NCBI GenBank assembly: GCA_015060965.1
Contig: SUXN01000016.1
Coordinates: 1 to 57,758, forward strand
DNA length: 57,758 nt
Reading direction: 5' to 3'
From: Bacteroidales bacterium
Lineage (GTDB): Bacteria > Bacteroidota > Bacteroidia > Bacteroidales > Bacteroidaceae
Shown here: one piece after another, positions 8,334-19,486 of the stretch
How the letters are laid out: every line of letters starts with the position of its first letter
Position numbering within the stretch: position 1 is the first letter of the stretch
The notes under the pieces: generated by a model
What the model was told of the DNA's origin: nothing
Seen by the model: only the letters and a program-made list of their open reading frames with translations
Databases searched by the model: none
Made by a program: the position numbers and the translations under genes

Positions 8334-8364
8334 TTGATTTTGTGCCCAACTTGTTGTATTTTTG
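8334..8364 (+). promoter_or_regulatory. tig promoter
   Basis: TTG (8334-8336), a 20-base spacer and TATTTTTG (8357-8364) match the Bacteroidetes consensus. Transcription should begin near 8371, leaving a leader of about 90 bases. Confidence 0.7.
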
Positions 8365-8370
8365 CACGCC

Positions 8371-8461
8371 CTAAATTAGGTATATACTATGCCGTGCACA
8401 GGGTGGATGCTTTTTGTGGCATCTTCTTATTTTTGACAAAGAATTATTTAAATATTTTAAA
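8371..8461 (+). other. Structured tig mRNA leader (candidate)
   Basis: The leader could pair CCTAA with TTAGG near its start and GATGC (8406-8410) with GCATC (8419-8423), the latter followed by a T-rich run. This is a weak candidate for attenuation; no known riboswitch class is recognised. Confidence 0.3.
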
Positions 8462-9802
8462 ATGGAATTTACACTTAAGAATCAGAGCGCGGCAAGCGCT
8501 ATCCTCTCTGTAAATATTCAGGAGGCAGATTATTCAGCTTTGGTTGAGAAACAGTTGAAGAACTTCCGCCAGAAGGCAAATATCCCCGGTTTCCGTCCTG
8601 GTATGGTACCTATGGGCTTGATCAAGAAGCAGTACGGTACAGCTGTCAAGGCCGAGGAGATCAACAAACTGTTGCAGACAAAGATCTTCGAGTATATCAG
8701 AGAGAATAAGATCGATATGTTGGGCGAGCCACTTCCTATCGAGTCACAGCAGGCCGGCATCAATATGGCCGAGGACAAGGAGTTCACTTTCGAGTTCGAG
8801 ATTGCCCTTGCTCCAAAGTTTGATGCAGTGCTTGACAAGAACGACAAGCTCGCTTACTACCGTATACAGCCTACCGACGAGATGATCGAGGGTCAGGTGA
8901 ATGCTTTCGCACAGCGTTGCGGCGAGTATAAGCAGGTTGAGGCATACGAGAACGGTGATATGCTCAAGGGTACTCTTGCAGAGTCTGTTGAGGAGGGTAT
9001 CGTTGTCCGTGAGGCTGTGATGATGCCTTCTTATATGAAGAACGATGAGCAGAAGGCTCTCTTCGCTGGTTCAAAGCTTAATGACGTGGTTACATTCAAC
9101 CCCTCTGTTGCTTTTGACAACAACGAGGCTGAGCTCGCTTCACTCCTCAAGGTTGAGAAGGCTGATGTCGCAGCACACAACGGTGAGTTTACATTCACTA
9201 TCACAGAGATTACACGTTTTGTTGCAAGCGAGTTGAACCAGACTGTATTCGATGCCGCTTTCGGTAAGGATGTCGTTACAAACGAGGCTGACTTCCGTGC
9301 GAAGATTGCTGAGCAGTTCGAGTCACGCTTCGAGGTTGAGAGCGACTACAAGCTCCTTATGGATGTACGTACATACCTCATGGAGAAGGTCGGCAAGCTC
9401 GAGTATGACGAGTCTATCCTGCGCCGCATCATGGACGGCAGCAAGCAGGGTGAGACTGTAAGCGAGGAGGATTTCCAGAAGAGCCTCACAGAGCTCACAT
9501 GGCACCTCATCAAGGAGCAGCTTGCACGCAAGTTCGAGGTTAAGGTTGAGGATAATGATGTCCTTGATGTTGCCAAGGCAGCCACACGTGACCAGTTCGC
9601 CCAGTACGGTATGGCAAACGTGCCCGATGACTTGCTCGAGAACTACGCAAAGGAGATGCTCAAGCAGGAGAAGACACGCGAGGCTCTCATCAACCGCGCT
9701 GTTGACGTTAAGCTCATCCAGGCTATCAAGGGTGTAGTTACTCTTGAGGAGGAGAAGGTTTCTGTTGAGGATTTCAACAAGAAGGTCTCTGAGAACGCCT
9801 GA
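8462..9802 (+). CDS. tig: Trigger factor (ribosome-bound chaperone)
   Basis: Trigger factor (446 residues) meets nascent chains at the ribosome exit tunnel. The N-terminal ribosome-binding domain has the signature loop as PGFRPGMVP (near residue 45, usually GFRxGKxP). The middle region aligns with the FKBP-like PPIase domain, which is weakly conserved as is usual in this phylum, and the C-terminal part is helical and acidic. The start at 8462 gives MEFTLKNQSAAS; the upstream extension would precede the family N terminus. It stands before clpP-clpX, a common order. Confidence 0.95.
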   Translation: MEFTLKNQSAASAILSVNIQEADYSALVEKQLKNFRQKANIPGFRPGMVPMGLIKKQYGTAVKAEEINKLLQTKIFEYIRENKIDMLGEPLPIESQQAGINMAEDKEFTFEFEIALAPKFDAVLDKNDKLAYYRIQPTDEMIEGQVNAFAQRCGEYKQVEAYENGDMLKGTLAESVEEGIVVREAVMMPSYMKNDEQKALFAGSKLNDVVTFNPSVAFDNNEAELASLLKVEKADVAAHNGEFTFTITEITRFVASELNQTVFDAAFGKDVVTNEADFRAKIAEQFESRFEVESDYKLLMDVRTYLMEKVGKLEYDESILRRIMDGSKQGETVSEEDFQKSLTELTWHLIKEQLARKFEVKVEDNDVLDVAKAATRDQFAQYGMANVPDDLLENYAKEMLKQEKTREALINRAVDVKLIQAIKGVVTLEEEKVSVEDFNKKVSENA

Positions 9803-9821
9803 TAATCGGGCTATGATTATA

Positions 9822-9864
9822 CGTTCTGGTTCGTCGGCATAGCCAATGAACCAGAACGGTTTTT
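9822..9864 (+). terminator. tig terminator
   Basis: CGTTCTGGTTC (9822-9832) pairs perfectly with GAACCAGAACG (9848-9858), then GTTTTT. It separates tig from clpP. Confidence 0.8.
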
Positions 9865-9902
9865 CAATTATTACTATAGTGTTGTTTAAAACGAATTGTT
9901 GT

Positions 9903-10574
9903 ATGGAGAGAGACGATTTCAAGAAATATGCTACCAAGCATCTTGGTATGAACAGTATGGTGCTTGATGATGTGATCAAGGCACAGTCGCAGTATCTTAA
10001 CCCTTATATCCTTGAGGAGCGTCAGCTGAACGTTACCCAGATGGATGTGTTCTCACGTCTAATGATGGACCGAATAATCTTCCTGGGTACCCAGATTGAC
10101 GATTATACTGCAAACACTCTGCAGGCACAGCTGCTCTATCTTGATTCAGTGGACAGCGGTAAGGACATATCAATCTATATAAACTCTCCTGGCGGTTCTG
10201 TATATGCGGGATTGGGTATCTATGATACCATGCAGTTTATCCAGAGCGATGTTGCTACAATCTGTACCGGTATGGCTGCGAGCATGGCTGCCGTACTTCT
10301 TGTTGCAGGTGCCGAGGGCAAGCGCTCTGCGCTTACGCACAGCCGTGTGATGATACACCAGCCTCTTGGCGGTGTGCAGGGCCAGGCCAGTGACATCGAG
10401 ATCACTGCCCGTGAGATACAGAAACTGAAGAAGGAACTCTATACCATCATTTCCGACCACAGCAAGCAGCCTTTCGACAAGGTTTGGGCAGACAGTGATC
10501 GCGACTATTGGATGACTGCAGCCGAGGCTCAGGAGTATGGTATGATTGACCGTGTCCTCATACGTAAAAAGTAA
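9903..10574 (+). CDS. clpP: ATP-dependent Clp protease proteolytic subunit
   Basis: ClpP (223 residues) is the serine peptidase of the Clp complex. The catalytic serine is in GMAASMAAVL and the histidine in RVMIHQPLGG; the Asp is expected in the following region near SDIEITAREI or later. The INSPGGSVYAG oxyanion segment is intact. Start: the frame is open to 9846, but the ATG at 9903 gives MERDDFKKYATKHLG, fitting Bacteroidales ClpP. clpX follows 8 bases after the stop. Confidence 0.96.
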   Translation: MERDDFKKYATKHLGMNSMVLDDVIKAQSQYLNPYILEERQLNVTQMDVFSRLMMDRIIFLGTQIDDYTANTLQAQLLYLDSVDSGKDISIYINSPGGSVYAGLGIYDTMQFIQSDVATICTGMAASMAAVLLVAGAEGKRSALTHSRVMIHQPLGGVQGQASDIEITAREIQKLKKELYTIISDHSKQPFDKVWADSDRDYWMTAAEAQEYGMIDRVLIRKK

Positions 10575-10582
10575 TCCAGACA

Positions 10583-11809
10583 ATGGCTGAAAAGAATAAA
10601 AGACGTTGCAGTTTCTGCGGTAGGGCCGAGAATGAGGTGGCGTTGCTGATGACCGGAATGACGGGTTACATCTGCAATGACTGTGTTGAGCAGGCACACA
10701 ATATCCTGCGCGAGGAGGCTATGCTGCCCAAGAGTGACTTCGAGATGAAGGAGCTCCCCAAGCCAAAAGAAATCAAGGCATTCCTCGATGAGTATGTCAT
10801 TGGTCAGGATGAGGCTAAATGTGCTCTGGCTGTATCGGTGTACAATCATTACAAGCGTCTCATGCAGCGCGGTGCTGCCGATGATGTGGAGATAGAGAAG
10901 AGCAATATAATCATGGTGGGAAGTACCGGTACCGGCAAGACCCTTCTTGCGCGCACCATCGCCCGCTTGCTCAAGGTCCCTTTCACAATAGTGGATGCCA
11001 CTGTGCTGACTGAGGCCGGTTATGTGGGTGAGGACATCGAGAGTATCCTCACGCGTCTGCTGCAGGTTGCCGACTATAATGTCGAGGAGGCAGAACGTGG
11101 AATAGTGTTCATAGATGAGATTGACAAGATTGCCCGTAAGAGCGACAACCCTTCGATCACCCGCGACGTGAGCGGTGAGGGTGTGCAGCAGGGACTCCTC
11201 AAGTTGCTTGAGGGTTCTGTGGTGAACGTCCCCCCACAGGGCGGACGCAAGCATCCCGACCAGAAGATGATTCCGGTGAATACAAGGCACATACTCTTCA
11301 TCTGCGGCGGTGCTTTTGACGGAATCGAGAAGAAGATTGCACAGCGTATGAACACCCATGTGGTGGGTTATGATTCGGTGCAGAACAGTCTCAAGATTGA
11401 CAAGGGTGATATGATGCAGTACATAACACCGCAGGATTTGCGCTCTTTCGGCCTTATCCCTGAGATTGTGGGTCGCTTGCCTATTCTGACATCGCTGCGT
11501 CCGCTTGACCGCAAGACATTGCGCAGCATCCTTACCGAGCCAAAGAACTCTATCATAAAGCAGTATATAAAGCTGATGGAGATGGATGGAGTGGAGCTGG
11601 TGTTCGAGGATGATGTGCTTGAGTATATTGTTGATATGGCTATCGAGTACAAACTCGGTGCACGTGGTCTGCGTTCGATAGTGGAGACGATAATGATGGA
11701 GAAGATGTTCGAGATTCCGTCTGCAGGTGTCAAAGAGTGCCGCATAACAAAGGATTATGCGAGGGCCCAGGTGGAGAAAAGTGCTGTAATGGGCAACGCC
11801 CTTCTCTGA
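10583..11809 (+). CDS. clpX: Clp protease ATP-binding subunit ClpX
   Basis: ClpX (408 residues) is the AAA+ unfoldase that feeds ClpP. It has the N-terminal zinc domain with two cysteine pairs (CSFCG and CNDC), Walker A (GSTGTGKT near residue 114), Walker B ([11 protein letters not shown]), the pore loop GYVGEDIES and sensor motifs around LGARGLRS. Length is standard. It is the second gene of the clpPX operon. Confidence 0.97.
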   Translation: MAEKNKRRCSFCGRAENEVALLMTGMTGYICNDCVEQAHNILREEAMLPKSDFEMKELPKPKEIKAFLDEYVIGQDEAKCALAVSVYNHYKRLMQRGAADDVEIEKSNIIMVGSTGTGKTLLARTIARLLKVPFTIVDATVLTEAGYVGEDIESILTRLLQVADYNVEEAERGIVFIDEIDKIARKSDNPSITRDVSGEGVQQGLLKLLEGSVVNVPPQGGRKHPDQKMIPVNTRHILFICGGAFDGIEKKIAQRMNTHVVGYDSVQNSLKIDKGDMMQYITPQDLRSFGLIPEIVGRLPILTSLRPLDRKTLRSILTEPKNSIIKQYIKLMEMDGVELVFEDDVLEYIVDMAIEYKLGARGLRSIVETIMMEKMFEIPSAGVKECRITKDYARAQVEKSAVMGNALL

Positions 11810-11828
11810 CAGGTATACCTTATGTTTG

Positions 11829-11870
11829 AAGGACTGCATTGAAATGGTTATTTTAATGCAGCCCTTTGTT
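11829..11870 (+). terminator. clpPX terminator (weak)
   Basis: AAGGACTGCATT (11829-11840) pairs with AATGCAGCCCTT (11855-11866) with one mismatch; the T tract after it is short. Confidence 0.5.
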
Positions 11871-11994
11871 CAATAATCCGGGTTGTTTCCGTTGCGTAAC
11901 AGCGCGGGTCGTGGTCAGGAAATTGGGCGTGGATTATGTCAGGACACTTTCTTGAAGTTTTTTACAATATTTCGGAAAATATATTTGAAAAAAG

Positions 11995-12026
11995 TTGCGC
12001 GTTTTATTTATATATTTATAACTTTG
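11995..12026 (+). promoter_or_regulatory. recQ promoter
   Basis: TTG (11995-11997), a 21-base spacer and TAACTTTG (12019-12026) match the Bacteroidetes consensus and sit 23 bases before the recQ start codon. The leader would be short. Confidence 0.7.
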
Positions 12027-12049
12027 TTTTCAAATAGGCATATTGTAAA

Positions 12050-14224
12050 ATGACGAAGAAGTGTAATTTGACGGAAGTTCTCAAAGAGAATTTCGGCTTT
12101 GATACGTTTAAAGGGGATCAGGAGGCGGTCATCAGGAACCTGCTCGCAGGTAATGACTCCTTTGTGCTGATGCCTACCGGTGGTGGCAAGTCGCTGTGTT
12201 ACCAGTTGCCTTCATTGGTCATGGATGGCACGGCGATAGTCATATCGCCTCTCATTGCCTTGATGAAGAACCAGGTGGATGCCATCAGGAACTTCAGTGA
12301 AGAGGATGGCATTGCCCATTTTCTGAATTCGTCTCTTACCAAGCAGGCAATAGAGGAGGTTAAGACCGATGTGCTTTCAGGTAAGACCAAATTGCTTTAT
12401 GTTGCTCCTGAGTCTTTGACAAAGGAGGATAATGTCGAATTCCTGAAGAGTATCAAGATTTCGTTCTATGCCATTGACGAGGCGCACTGTATATCGGAGT
12501 GGGGTCATGACTTCCGCCCCGAGTACCGTCGCATAAGGCCTATCATAAACGAGATAGGCAAGGCACCGATAATCGCGCTTACTGCAACAGCAACGACAAA
12601 GGTGCGTGACGATATAAAGAAGAATTTGGGAATACAGGATGCGGCGGACTTCAAGTCGTCATTCAACAGGCCGAACCTTTACTACGAGGTACGCTCAAAG
12701 ACAAAGGATGTAGACAAGGAGATTATAAAATTCATAAAGTCGAACCCGGGAAAGTCGGGTATAATCTACTGTCTCAGCCGTAAGAAAGTGGAGGAACTTG
12801 CCGAGATACTCCAGACAAACGAGATATCGGCGAAAGCATACCATGCAGGAATGGATTCTGCTATGCGCTCGCAGACGCAGGATGATTTCATCATGGAAAA
12901 GATAGATGTCATTGTGGCTACAATAGCGTTCGGAATGGGTATTGATAAACCGGATGTGCGCTATGTGATACACTATGACATTCCAAAGAGTCTCGAGGGC
13001 TATTATCAGGAGACTGGCCGTGCCGGCCGTGATGGTGGTGAGGGGCAATGTATAGCGTTCTATAACAACAAGGACCTTCAGAAACTTGAGAAATTCCTTG
13101 AAGGTAAACCTTTGGCAGAACAGTACATTGGCCGTCAGTTGCTCTACGAGACAACTGCATATGCAGAATCTTCCGTGTGTAGAAGAAAATTGTTGTTACA
13201 TTATTTTGGTGAAAATTACGACGTGGAAAATTGTGGAAATTGTGACAACTGTCTCTCTCCTAAAAAGCAGGTAGAGGCAAAGGAGATGCTTGAGGCAGTT
13301 ATTGAAACTATCTTGGCGTTGAAGGAGAATTTCAAGGCCGAATATGTTATAGATGTGCTTCTGGGAAAGGAAACTGCAGATATCCTTTCGCATAAACACG
13401 ATGAACTGGAGTGCTTCGGCTGTGGCGATGACGAGGATGCTAAACGATGGAACGCAGTGATACGTCAGGCGCTTATAGCTGGTTATCTTGACAAGGATGT
13501 CGAGAATTACGGCCTTCTCAAGGTTACAAAGCAGGGCAATGCGTTCCTCAAGAAACCTGTCTCTTTCAAGATTGTGGAGGACAGGGACTTTGACGAGGAG
13601 GAGGCTGTTGTGCAGACAACAAGTACATTTGCAGTAGACCCCGAGTTGTATGCAATGCTGAAGAATCTGCGTAAAAAACTCTCAAAACAGCTTGAGCTTC
13701 CGCCTTATGTGATATTCCAGGATCCATCGCTTGAAGCTATGGCGACAACATATCCCATTACCATCGACGAACTGAAGAATATCCCTGGAGTGGGTGAGGG
13801 TAAGGCAAAGCGTTACGGTGAGGAGTTCTGTGCCCTTATCAAGCGTCACTGCGAGGAGAATGAGATTGATCGCCCCGAGGATATACGCATACGTACCGTT
13901 GCCAACAAATCCAAGCTGAAGGTGGCGATCATCAATGCCATCGACCGCAAGGTCGCTCTTGATGATCTCGCAATCAGCAAGGGAGTGGAGTTTGACGAGC
14001 TGCTCGATGATATCGAGTCAATCGTATACTCAGGAACTAAACTCAACATAGATTATTTCCTTGAGGAAATCCTTGATGAGGAGAACATGCTTGAGATATA
14101 TGATTACTTCAAGACTTCGGATACCGATAACATAAACATTGCCGTTGAGGAACTTGGCGGAGAATACAGCGAGGAAGAGATACGTCTGGTACGTGTCAAG
14201 TTCATTTCGGAGATGGGCAATTGA
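12050..14224 (+). CDS. recQ: ATP-dependent DNA helicase RecQ
   Basis: RecQ (724 residues) unwinds DNA during recombination and replication repair. Helicase motifs are complete: Walker A in PTGGGKSLCYQLP, the DEAH box as IDEAHCIS, and the C-terminal helicase motif YYQETGRAGRDG. The RQC zinc site has Cys at CRRK and CGNCDNC. An HRDC domain lies at about residues 530-610 (LPPYVIFQDPSLEAMA and IPGVGEGKAKRYG). About 110 further residues, acidic and without a recognised domain, make it longer than the E. coli protein, as in other Bacteroidetes. guaB follows after 42 bases. Confidence 0.95.
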   Translation: MTKKCNLTEVLKENFGFDTFKGDQEAVIRNLLAGNDSFVLMPTGGGKSLCYQLPSLVMDGTAIVISPLIALMKNQVDAIRNFSEEDGIAHFLNSSLTKQAIEEVKTDVLSGKTKLLYVAPESLTKEDNVEFLKSIKISFYAIDEAHCISEWGHDFRPEYRRIRPIINEIGKAPIIALTATATTKVRDDIKKNLGIQDAADFKSSFNRPNLYYEVRSKTKDVDKEIIKFIKSNPGKSGIIYCLSRKKVEELAEILQTNEISAKAYHAGMDSAMRSQTQDDFIMEKIDVIVATIAFGMGIDKPDVRYVIHYDIPKSLEGYYQETGRAGRDGGEGQCIAFYNNKDLQKLEKFLEGKPLAEQYIGRQLLYETTAYAESSVCRRKLLLHYFGENYDVENCGNCDNCLSPKKQVEAKEMLEAVIETILALKENFKAEYVIDVLLGKETADILSHKHDELECFGCGDDEDAKRWNAVIRQALIAGYLDKDVENYGLLKVTKQGNAFLKKPVSFKIVEDRDFDEEEAVVQTTSTFAVDPELYAMLKNLRKKLSKQLELPPYVIFQDPSLEAMATTYPITIDELKNIPGVGEGKAKRYGEEFCALIKRHCEENEIDRPEDIRIRTVANKSKLKVAIINAIDRKVALDDLAISKGVEFDELLDDIESIVYSGTKLNIDYFLEEILDEENMLEIYDYFKTSDTDNINIAVEELGGEYSEEEIRLVRVKFISEMGN

Positions 14225-14230
14225 TAATGA

Positions 14231-15748
<1,518 letters not shown>

Positions 15749-15761
15749 TAAACTGTAAGGA

Positions 15762-17180
15762 ATGATGAAAAGTCTGAAGAATATATTTCTCTCTTCATTG
15801 CTTTTTTCGGCATCGGCACTCGCTCAGGTTTCTGACCCGGTGCTGATGACCGTAAATGGCAAGGAAGTGAAACGCTCGGAGTTCGAGTATGCGTTCAACA
15901 AGAACAACAGCAATCTTGTCGACGGTGGTCAGACGGTGGAAGAGTATCTGCCGATGTATATCGATTTCAAGCTGAAGGTTGCCGAGGCCGAAGCGCTGGG
16001 TCTTGATACTATCGCGTCTTTCAGGGAGGAGTACAGCAAGGATCGCGCCCAGATGGCGGAGGATTATCTTATTGACCCGAATTTTGTAGAGAAGGAGGCA
16101 TATCGCGTATATGCGAAAGATTCTGCGACAATAGGCAAGGATGGCTTCCTGAAATTGAGCCATATCGTGCTTGTAGCAAGGCAAAAGGAGGACAAGACTC
16201 TCATTGCTTCTTTGAAGGCAAGGATTGATTCTGTCTATACGATGCTTCAGGCGGGCAAGACATTCGAGGAGGTTGCGGTAGAGTTCGGTATTCCGGCACG
16301 TGCCCTCGAGCCTTTTGAGATTATACGCGGACAGGCCTATCCTGAATTTGAGGCGGCGGCTTTTGCGCTTGCCGACGGTGAGTACTCTGCGCCATTTGAG
16401 TCGCCTGCCGGCTTCCATATCGTAAAGCGTATATCCTCACGTCCTTTCGGCTCTTTTGAGGAGTATAAGCCTGCAATCATGGATATGCTCGAACAGCAGA
16501 ATATACGCCAAAAGGCCCGTATTGTAAGAGGCAAACAGCTTGCCGATGAATTCGGCGGTGGGTTGACCCCGACAGAGGCTTTGGCACGTGAAGACAGCCT
16601 GCTCGAGAGCAAATATCCTGAGTTCGGTAATCTTATGCGAGAGTATTATGACGGTCTCCTGTTCTTTGAGGTCTCTACCCGTGAAGTTTGGAATAAAGCT
16701 CAAAATGATGTAGAGGGACTTGAGAAATTCTTCAAGAAGAATAAGAAAAAGTACAAGTTCGAGACTCCACGTTTCCGCGGTGCTGTAATTCAGGCGAACA
16801 CTCAAGCGAATCTTGATGATATAAAGTCTATGATTGCCGGTAAGAGCGTGGGCGAGTACAAGAGTGTCATTGATGCCAATCTTCCTAAGGACTCAATGCG
16901 TAATGTACGTGTTGAAATAGGCGTATTCGCTATCGGTGACAATGCGTGGGTGGACAAATTGGCCTTCGGTCAGGGTGATGGAGGCAAACTCCGTAAGGGT
17001 TTCACTGTCGTAGAGCTTGAAGGCGGCATAATCGAAAAGCCTGAATCTTACGTAGATGTCAAAGGCGCGGTAACCAATGACTATCAGAAATTTCTTGAGG
17101 ATAAATGGGTGAAATCACTTCGCAAGAAGTATAAAGTTAAGGTTAATAAAGAGGTACTAAAAACGGTTAATAACCACTGA
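15762..17180 (+). CDS. Periplasmic parvulin-type peptidyl-prolyl isomerase
   Basis: This is a 472-residue exported protein with a signal peptide (cleavage near SALAQVS) and one clear PpiC-type domain at about residues 125-230, shown by LKLSHIVL, a FEEVAVEF segment, FEAAAFAL and SPAGFHIVKRI. The N-terminal helical part and the C-terminal region match no domain I can name but resemble SurA/PrsA-type chaperone modules. It heads a set of three related genes and probably helps fold outer-membrane proteins. The second Met at 15765 is an equally good start. Confidence 0.85.
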   Translation: MMKSLKNIFLSSLLFSASALAQVSDPVLMTVNGKEVKRSEFEYAFNKNNSNLVDGGQTVEEYLPMYIDFKLKVAEAEALGLDTIASFREEYSKDRAQMAEDYLIDPNFVEKEAYRVYAKDSATIGKDGFLKLSHIVLVARQKEDKTLIASLKARIDSVYTMLQAGKTFEEVAVEFGIPARALEPFEIIRGQAYPEFEAAAFALADGEYSAPFESPAGFHIVKRISSRPFGSFEEYKPAIMDMLEQQNIRQKARIVRGKQLADEFGGGLTPTEALAREDSLLESKYPEFGNLMREYYDGLLFFEVSTREVWNKAQNDVEGLEKFFKKNKKKYKFETPRFRGAVIQANTQANLDDIKSMIAGKSVGEYKSVIDANLPKDSMRNVRVEIGVFAIGDNAWVDKLAFGQGDGGKLRKGFTVVELEGGIIEKPESYVDVKGAVTNDYQKFLEDKWVKSLRKKYKVKVNKEVLKTVNNH

Positions 17181-17222
17181 TGAAGAGAGGTTATTTCTTA
17201 TCTTTGTAACAATTTACAACGG

Positions 17223-18116
17223 ATGCATAAGAATATATTCAAGAAATTTCTGCTAATGCTGATGGCAGTGCCTTTGTTGGCGGCATGTCATGGCGAGCAG
17301 GTCCTGCAAGAGAGCCGTCACTCTCTTGTGGAGGTGAATGGTGTGCATCTGTATAAGGATGAGGTAGACTTGCAGTTAGCGGCGGCTGCCCATGATGATA
17401 GTGTCGGTTTCGTCAATGAATACATTGAGCGTTGGGCTACCGAGCAGCTGTTCTACAGCAAAGCGACAGACAATGTGGCTTCAACATCCGAAATAGAGAG
17501 TATGGTGGAGAACTATCGCAAGAGTCTTATACTCAATATCTATCAGGATAAACTTGTTGAACAGCATCTTAAACCGTCGATAAGCTTCGCCGAGGTGTTG
17601 CATTTCTATGACTCCAACAAACCTCTCTTTGATGCCGACGAGCCTCTGTTCAAGGGACTGCTGCTGGTGCTCCCGGCAAAGGCTCCGAACTTGAATAAGG
17701 TGCGGAAATGGTGTCTTGATATGAGCCCGGAGGCAATGGAGGAACTGGAAACGTACAGCGCTGAGAATGCATTGACCTACGAATATCTTATGGACCGCTG
17801 GTATCCATTTGCAGATGTCGTAAAACATACCCCGCTTACAGAATCCCAGTTGATGGAGAGGCTCTCACGTAAGAGTACCATTGAATTCAAGGAGGATGAC
17901 AAGATCTATCTTGTTTGTTCCGATACCATACTCCGTGAAGGCGATACAATGCCTGTGGAACTTGTTACGGCCGAGATAAACGAACTGCTGCTGAATTCTC
18001 GTAAGGCCGATTTCATTAAAAGAAAGAAGAAGGACCTTTTTGAAGAGGCCAAGGCCGAAGGAATCATTAAGTTTAACAATAGACAGACTGTTACAGACGA
18101 ATTAATAGAAAAATAA
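17223..18116 (+). CDS. Lipoprotein, PPIase-cluster companion without PPIase domain
   Basis: This 297-residue protein has a lipoprotein signal with lipobox LLAAC (Cys near residue 22), so it should be anchored to a membrane facing the periplasm. The body starts like SurA-type proteins (SLVEVNGVHLYKDEVD), followed by helical sequence, but the PPIase motifs seen in its neighbours (HIL or HIV, GFHI) are missing. It may be a chaperone-only member or a PPIase that lost its active domain. It overlaps surA by one base, so the two are coupled. Exact function is not known. Confidence 0.75.
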   Translation: MHKNIFKKFLLMLMAVPLLAACHGEQVLQESRHSLVEVNGVHLYKDEVDLQLAAAAHDDSVGFVNEYIERWATEQLFYSKATDNVASTSEIESMVENYRKSLILNIYQDKLVEQHLKPSISFAEVLHFYDSNKPLFDADEPLFKGLLLVLPAKAPNLNKVRKWCLDMSPEAMEELETYSAENALTYEYLMDRWYPFADVVKHTPLTESQLMERLSRKSTIEFKEDDKIYLVCSDTILREGDTMPVELVTAEINELLLNSRKADFIKRKKKDLFEEAKAEGIIKFNNRQTVTDELIEK

Positions 18117-19486
18117 TGAACAGATATATTCTTAAATGTGCATTTGCGCTTTTTGCGCTCTTCTCTTTTGGTAGCGCCAATGCCCAGGACAATGTCATTG
18201 ACCGTGTGGAGTGGGTTGTAGGTGACAAGGCGATATTGCGTTCCGATATTGAAGAGGCGATACGCTATTGGTTGAGTACCGGCAGAAAATTTGACGGTGA
18301 TCCGTATTGCGTGGTAGGCGAGGATCTGGCGGTGCAGCAACTTTTCCTGCATCAGGCTGCAATAGACAGTGTCGAGGTTGACGAGACAAAGATCATGCGT
18401 CAGGTTGATGCGCAGATGGATTATGTCATTCAGCAGATTGGCTCAAAAGAGAAACTTGAGGAGTATTTCGACAAGAATTCGGCCGAAATCCGTGAGATGT
18501 ACCGCGAGCAGCTGTATAACATGGAGATGATGGAGATGATGAAAGCCAAGCTGATTGGTGATATCAAAGTGTCGCCTTCTCTTGTGCGCCGTTACTACGA
18601 ATCTTTGCCAAAGGATAGCCTGCCTTTCATCCAAGAGCAGGTAGAGGTTCAGATAATTACACAGGAACCCGAGATTGCAGAAGAGGAGATAGAACGTGTG
18701 AAGAGTGAACTGCGTGATTATACTGACCGTATCCTCAGTGGTGAGACCAGCTTTTCGACTATGGCGCTCTTGTATTCCGAAGACCCTGGCTCTGCAAGAC
18801 GTGGCGGTGAACTCGATTTCAGTGGCCGCGGTGAATTCGCACCGGAGTTTGCTGCAGTTGCATTCAATCTTACCGACCCAAACAAAATCTCGAAGATAGT
18901 AGAGACTGAGTATGGTTTCCACATTATCCAGCTTATTGAGAAGCGAGGCGACAGAATAAAGGTGCGCCACATTCTGCGCAAACCGGCCCGTTCAAGCGAG
19001 AATATCAAGAAAATGCTTCTGCGTCTTGATTCGATATCTATGGATATTAAAGGGGGCAAGTTTACCTTTGAAGAGGCCGCTGAAGTTATCTCTCATGACA
19101 AGGATACCCGCAATAACTACGGTATCATGTACAACAGGAATACGGCTTCGTCGCATTTCTCTCTCGAGGAACTTCCCGTAGATGTTGCCCGTGTAATAGA
19201 CGGTCTGGAGGTTGATAGCCTGTCACAGCCTTTTGCTTGGGTCCTCGATAACGGCAAGACTGTATGTGCCGTTGCAAAACTCAGGTCAAGGACTGAGGCT
19301 CATCTTGCGACAATAGCCGATGACTATGAAACCTTGAGTATGATGTATAAGTCGGAACTTGGCAATAACCGTATTCAGGAGTGGATAAAAGAGAAACAGA
19401 AAAGCACTTATGTGAGAATCAACAGTGACAACAGGAACTGTGAATTCAAGTATCCACATTGGGAGTTCTACGAGGAGGATAAATGA
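18116..19486 (+). CDS. surA: SurA-like periplasmic chaperone/PPIase
   Basis: This 456-residue protein has a signal peptide (cleavage near SANAQDN), a SurA N domain (IDRVEWVVGDKAILRSDIEEA) and parvulin modules. The first PPIase module, about residues 180-280, has FSTMALLYSEDPGSARRGG, GEFAPEFAAVAFNL and YGFHIIQLIEKR. A second starts with RVRHIL-like KVRHILRKP and looks degenerate. SurA proteins escort outer-membrane beta-barrels through the periplasm. The following gene overlaps it by 4 bases. Confidence 0.88.
   Translation: MNRYILKCAFALFALFSFGSANAQDNVIDRVEWVVGDKAILRSDIEEAIRYWLSTGRKFDGDPYCVVGEDLAVQQLFLHQAAIDSVEVDETKIMRQVDAQMDYVIQQIGSKEKLEEYFDKNSAEIREMYREQLYNMEMMEMMKAKLIGDIKVSPSLVRRYYESLPKDSLPFIQEQVEVQIITQEPEIAEEEIERVKSELRDYTDRILSGETSFSTMALLYSEDPGSARRGGELDFSGRGEFAPEFAAVAFNLTDPNKISKIVETEYGFHIIQLIEKRGDRIKVRHILRKPARSSENIKKMLLRLDSISMDIKGGKFTFEEAAEVISHDKDTRNNYGIMYNRNTASSHFSLEELPVDVARVIDGLEVDSLSQPFAWVLDNGKTVCAVAKLRSRTEAHLATIADDYETLSMMYKSELGNNRIQEWIKEKQKSTYVRINSDNRNCEFKYPHWEFYEEDK

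Noticed and set aside
10529-11839. 436-codon minus-strand frame opposite clpX
   Set aside because: clpX on the plus strand has complete ClpX motifs; the opposite frame has no family pattern.
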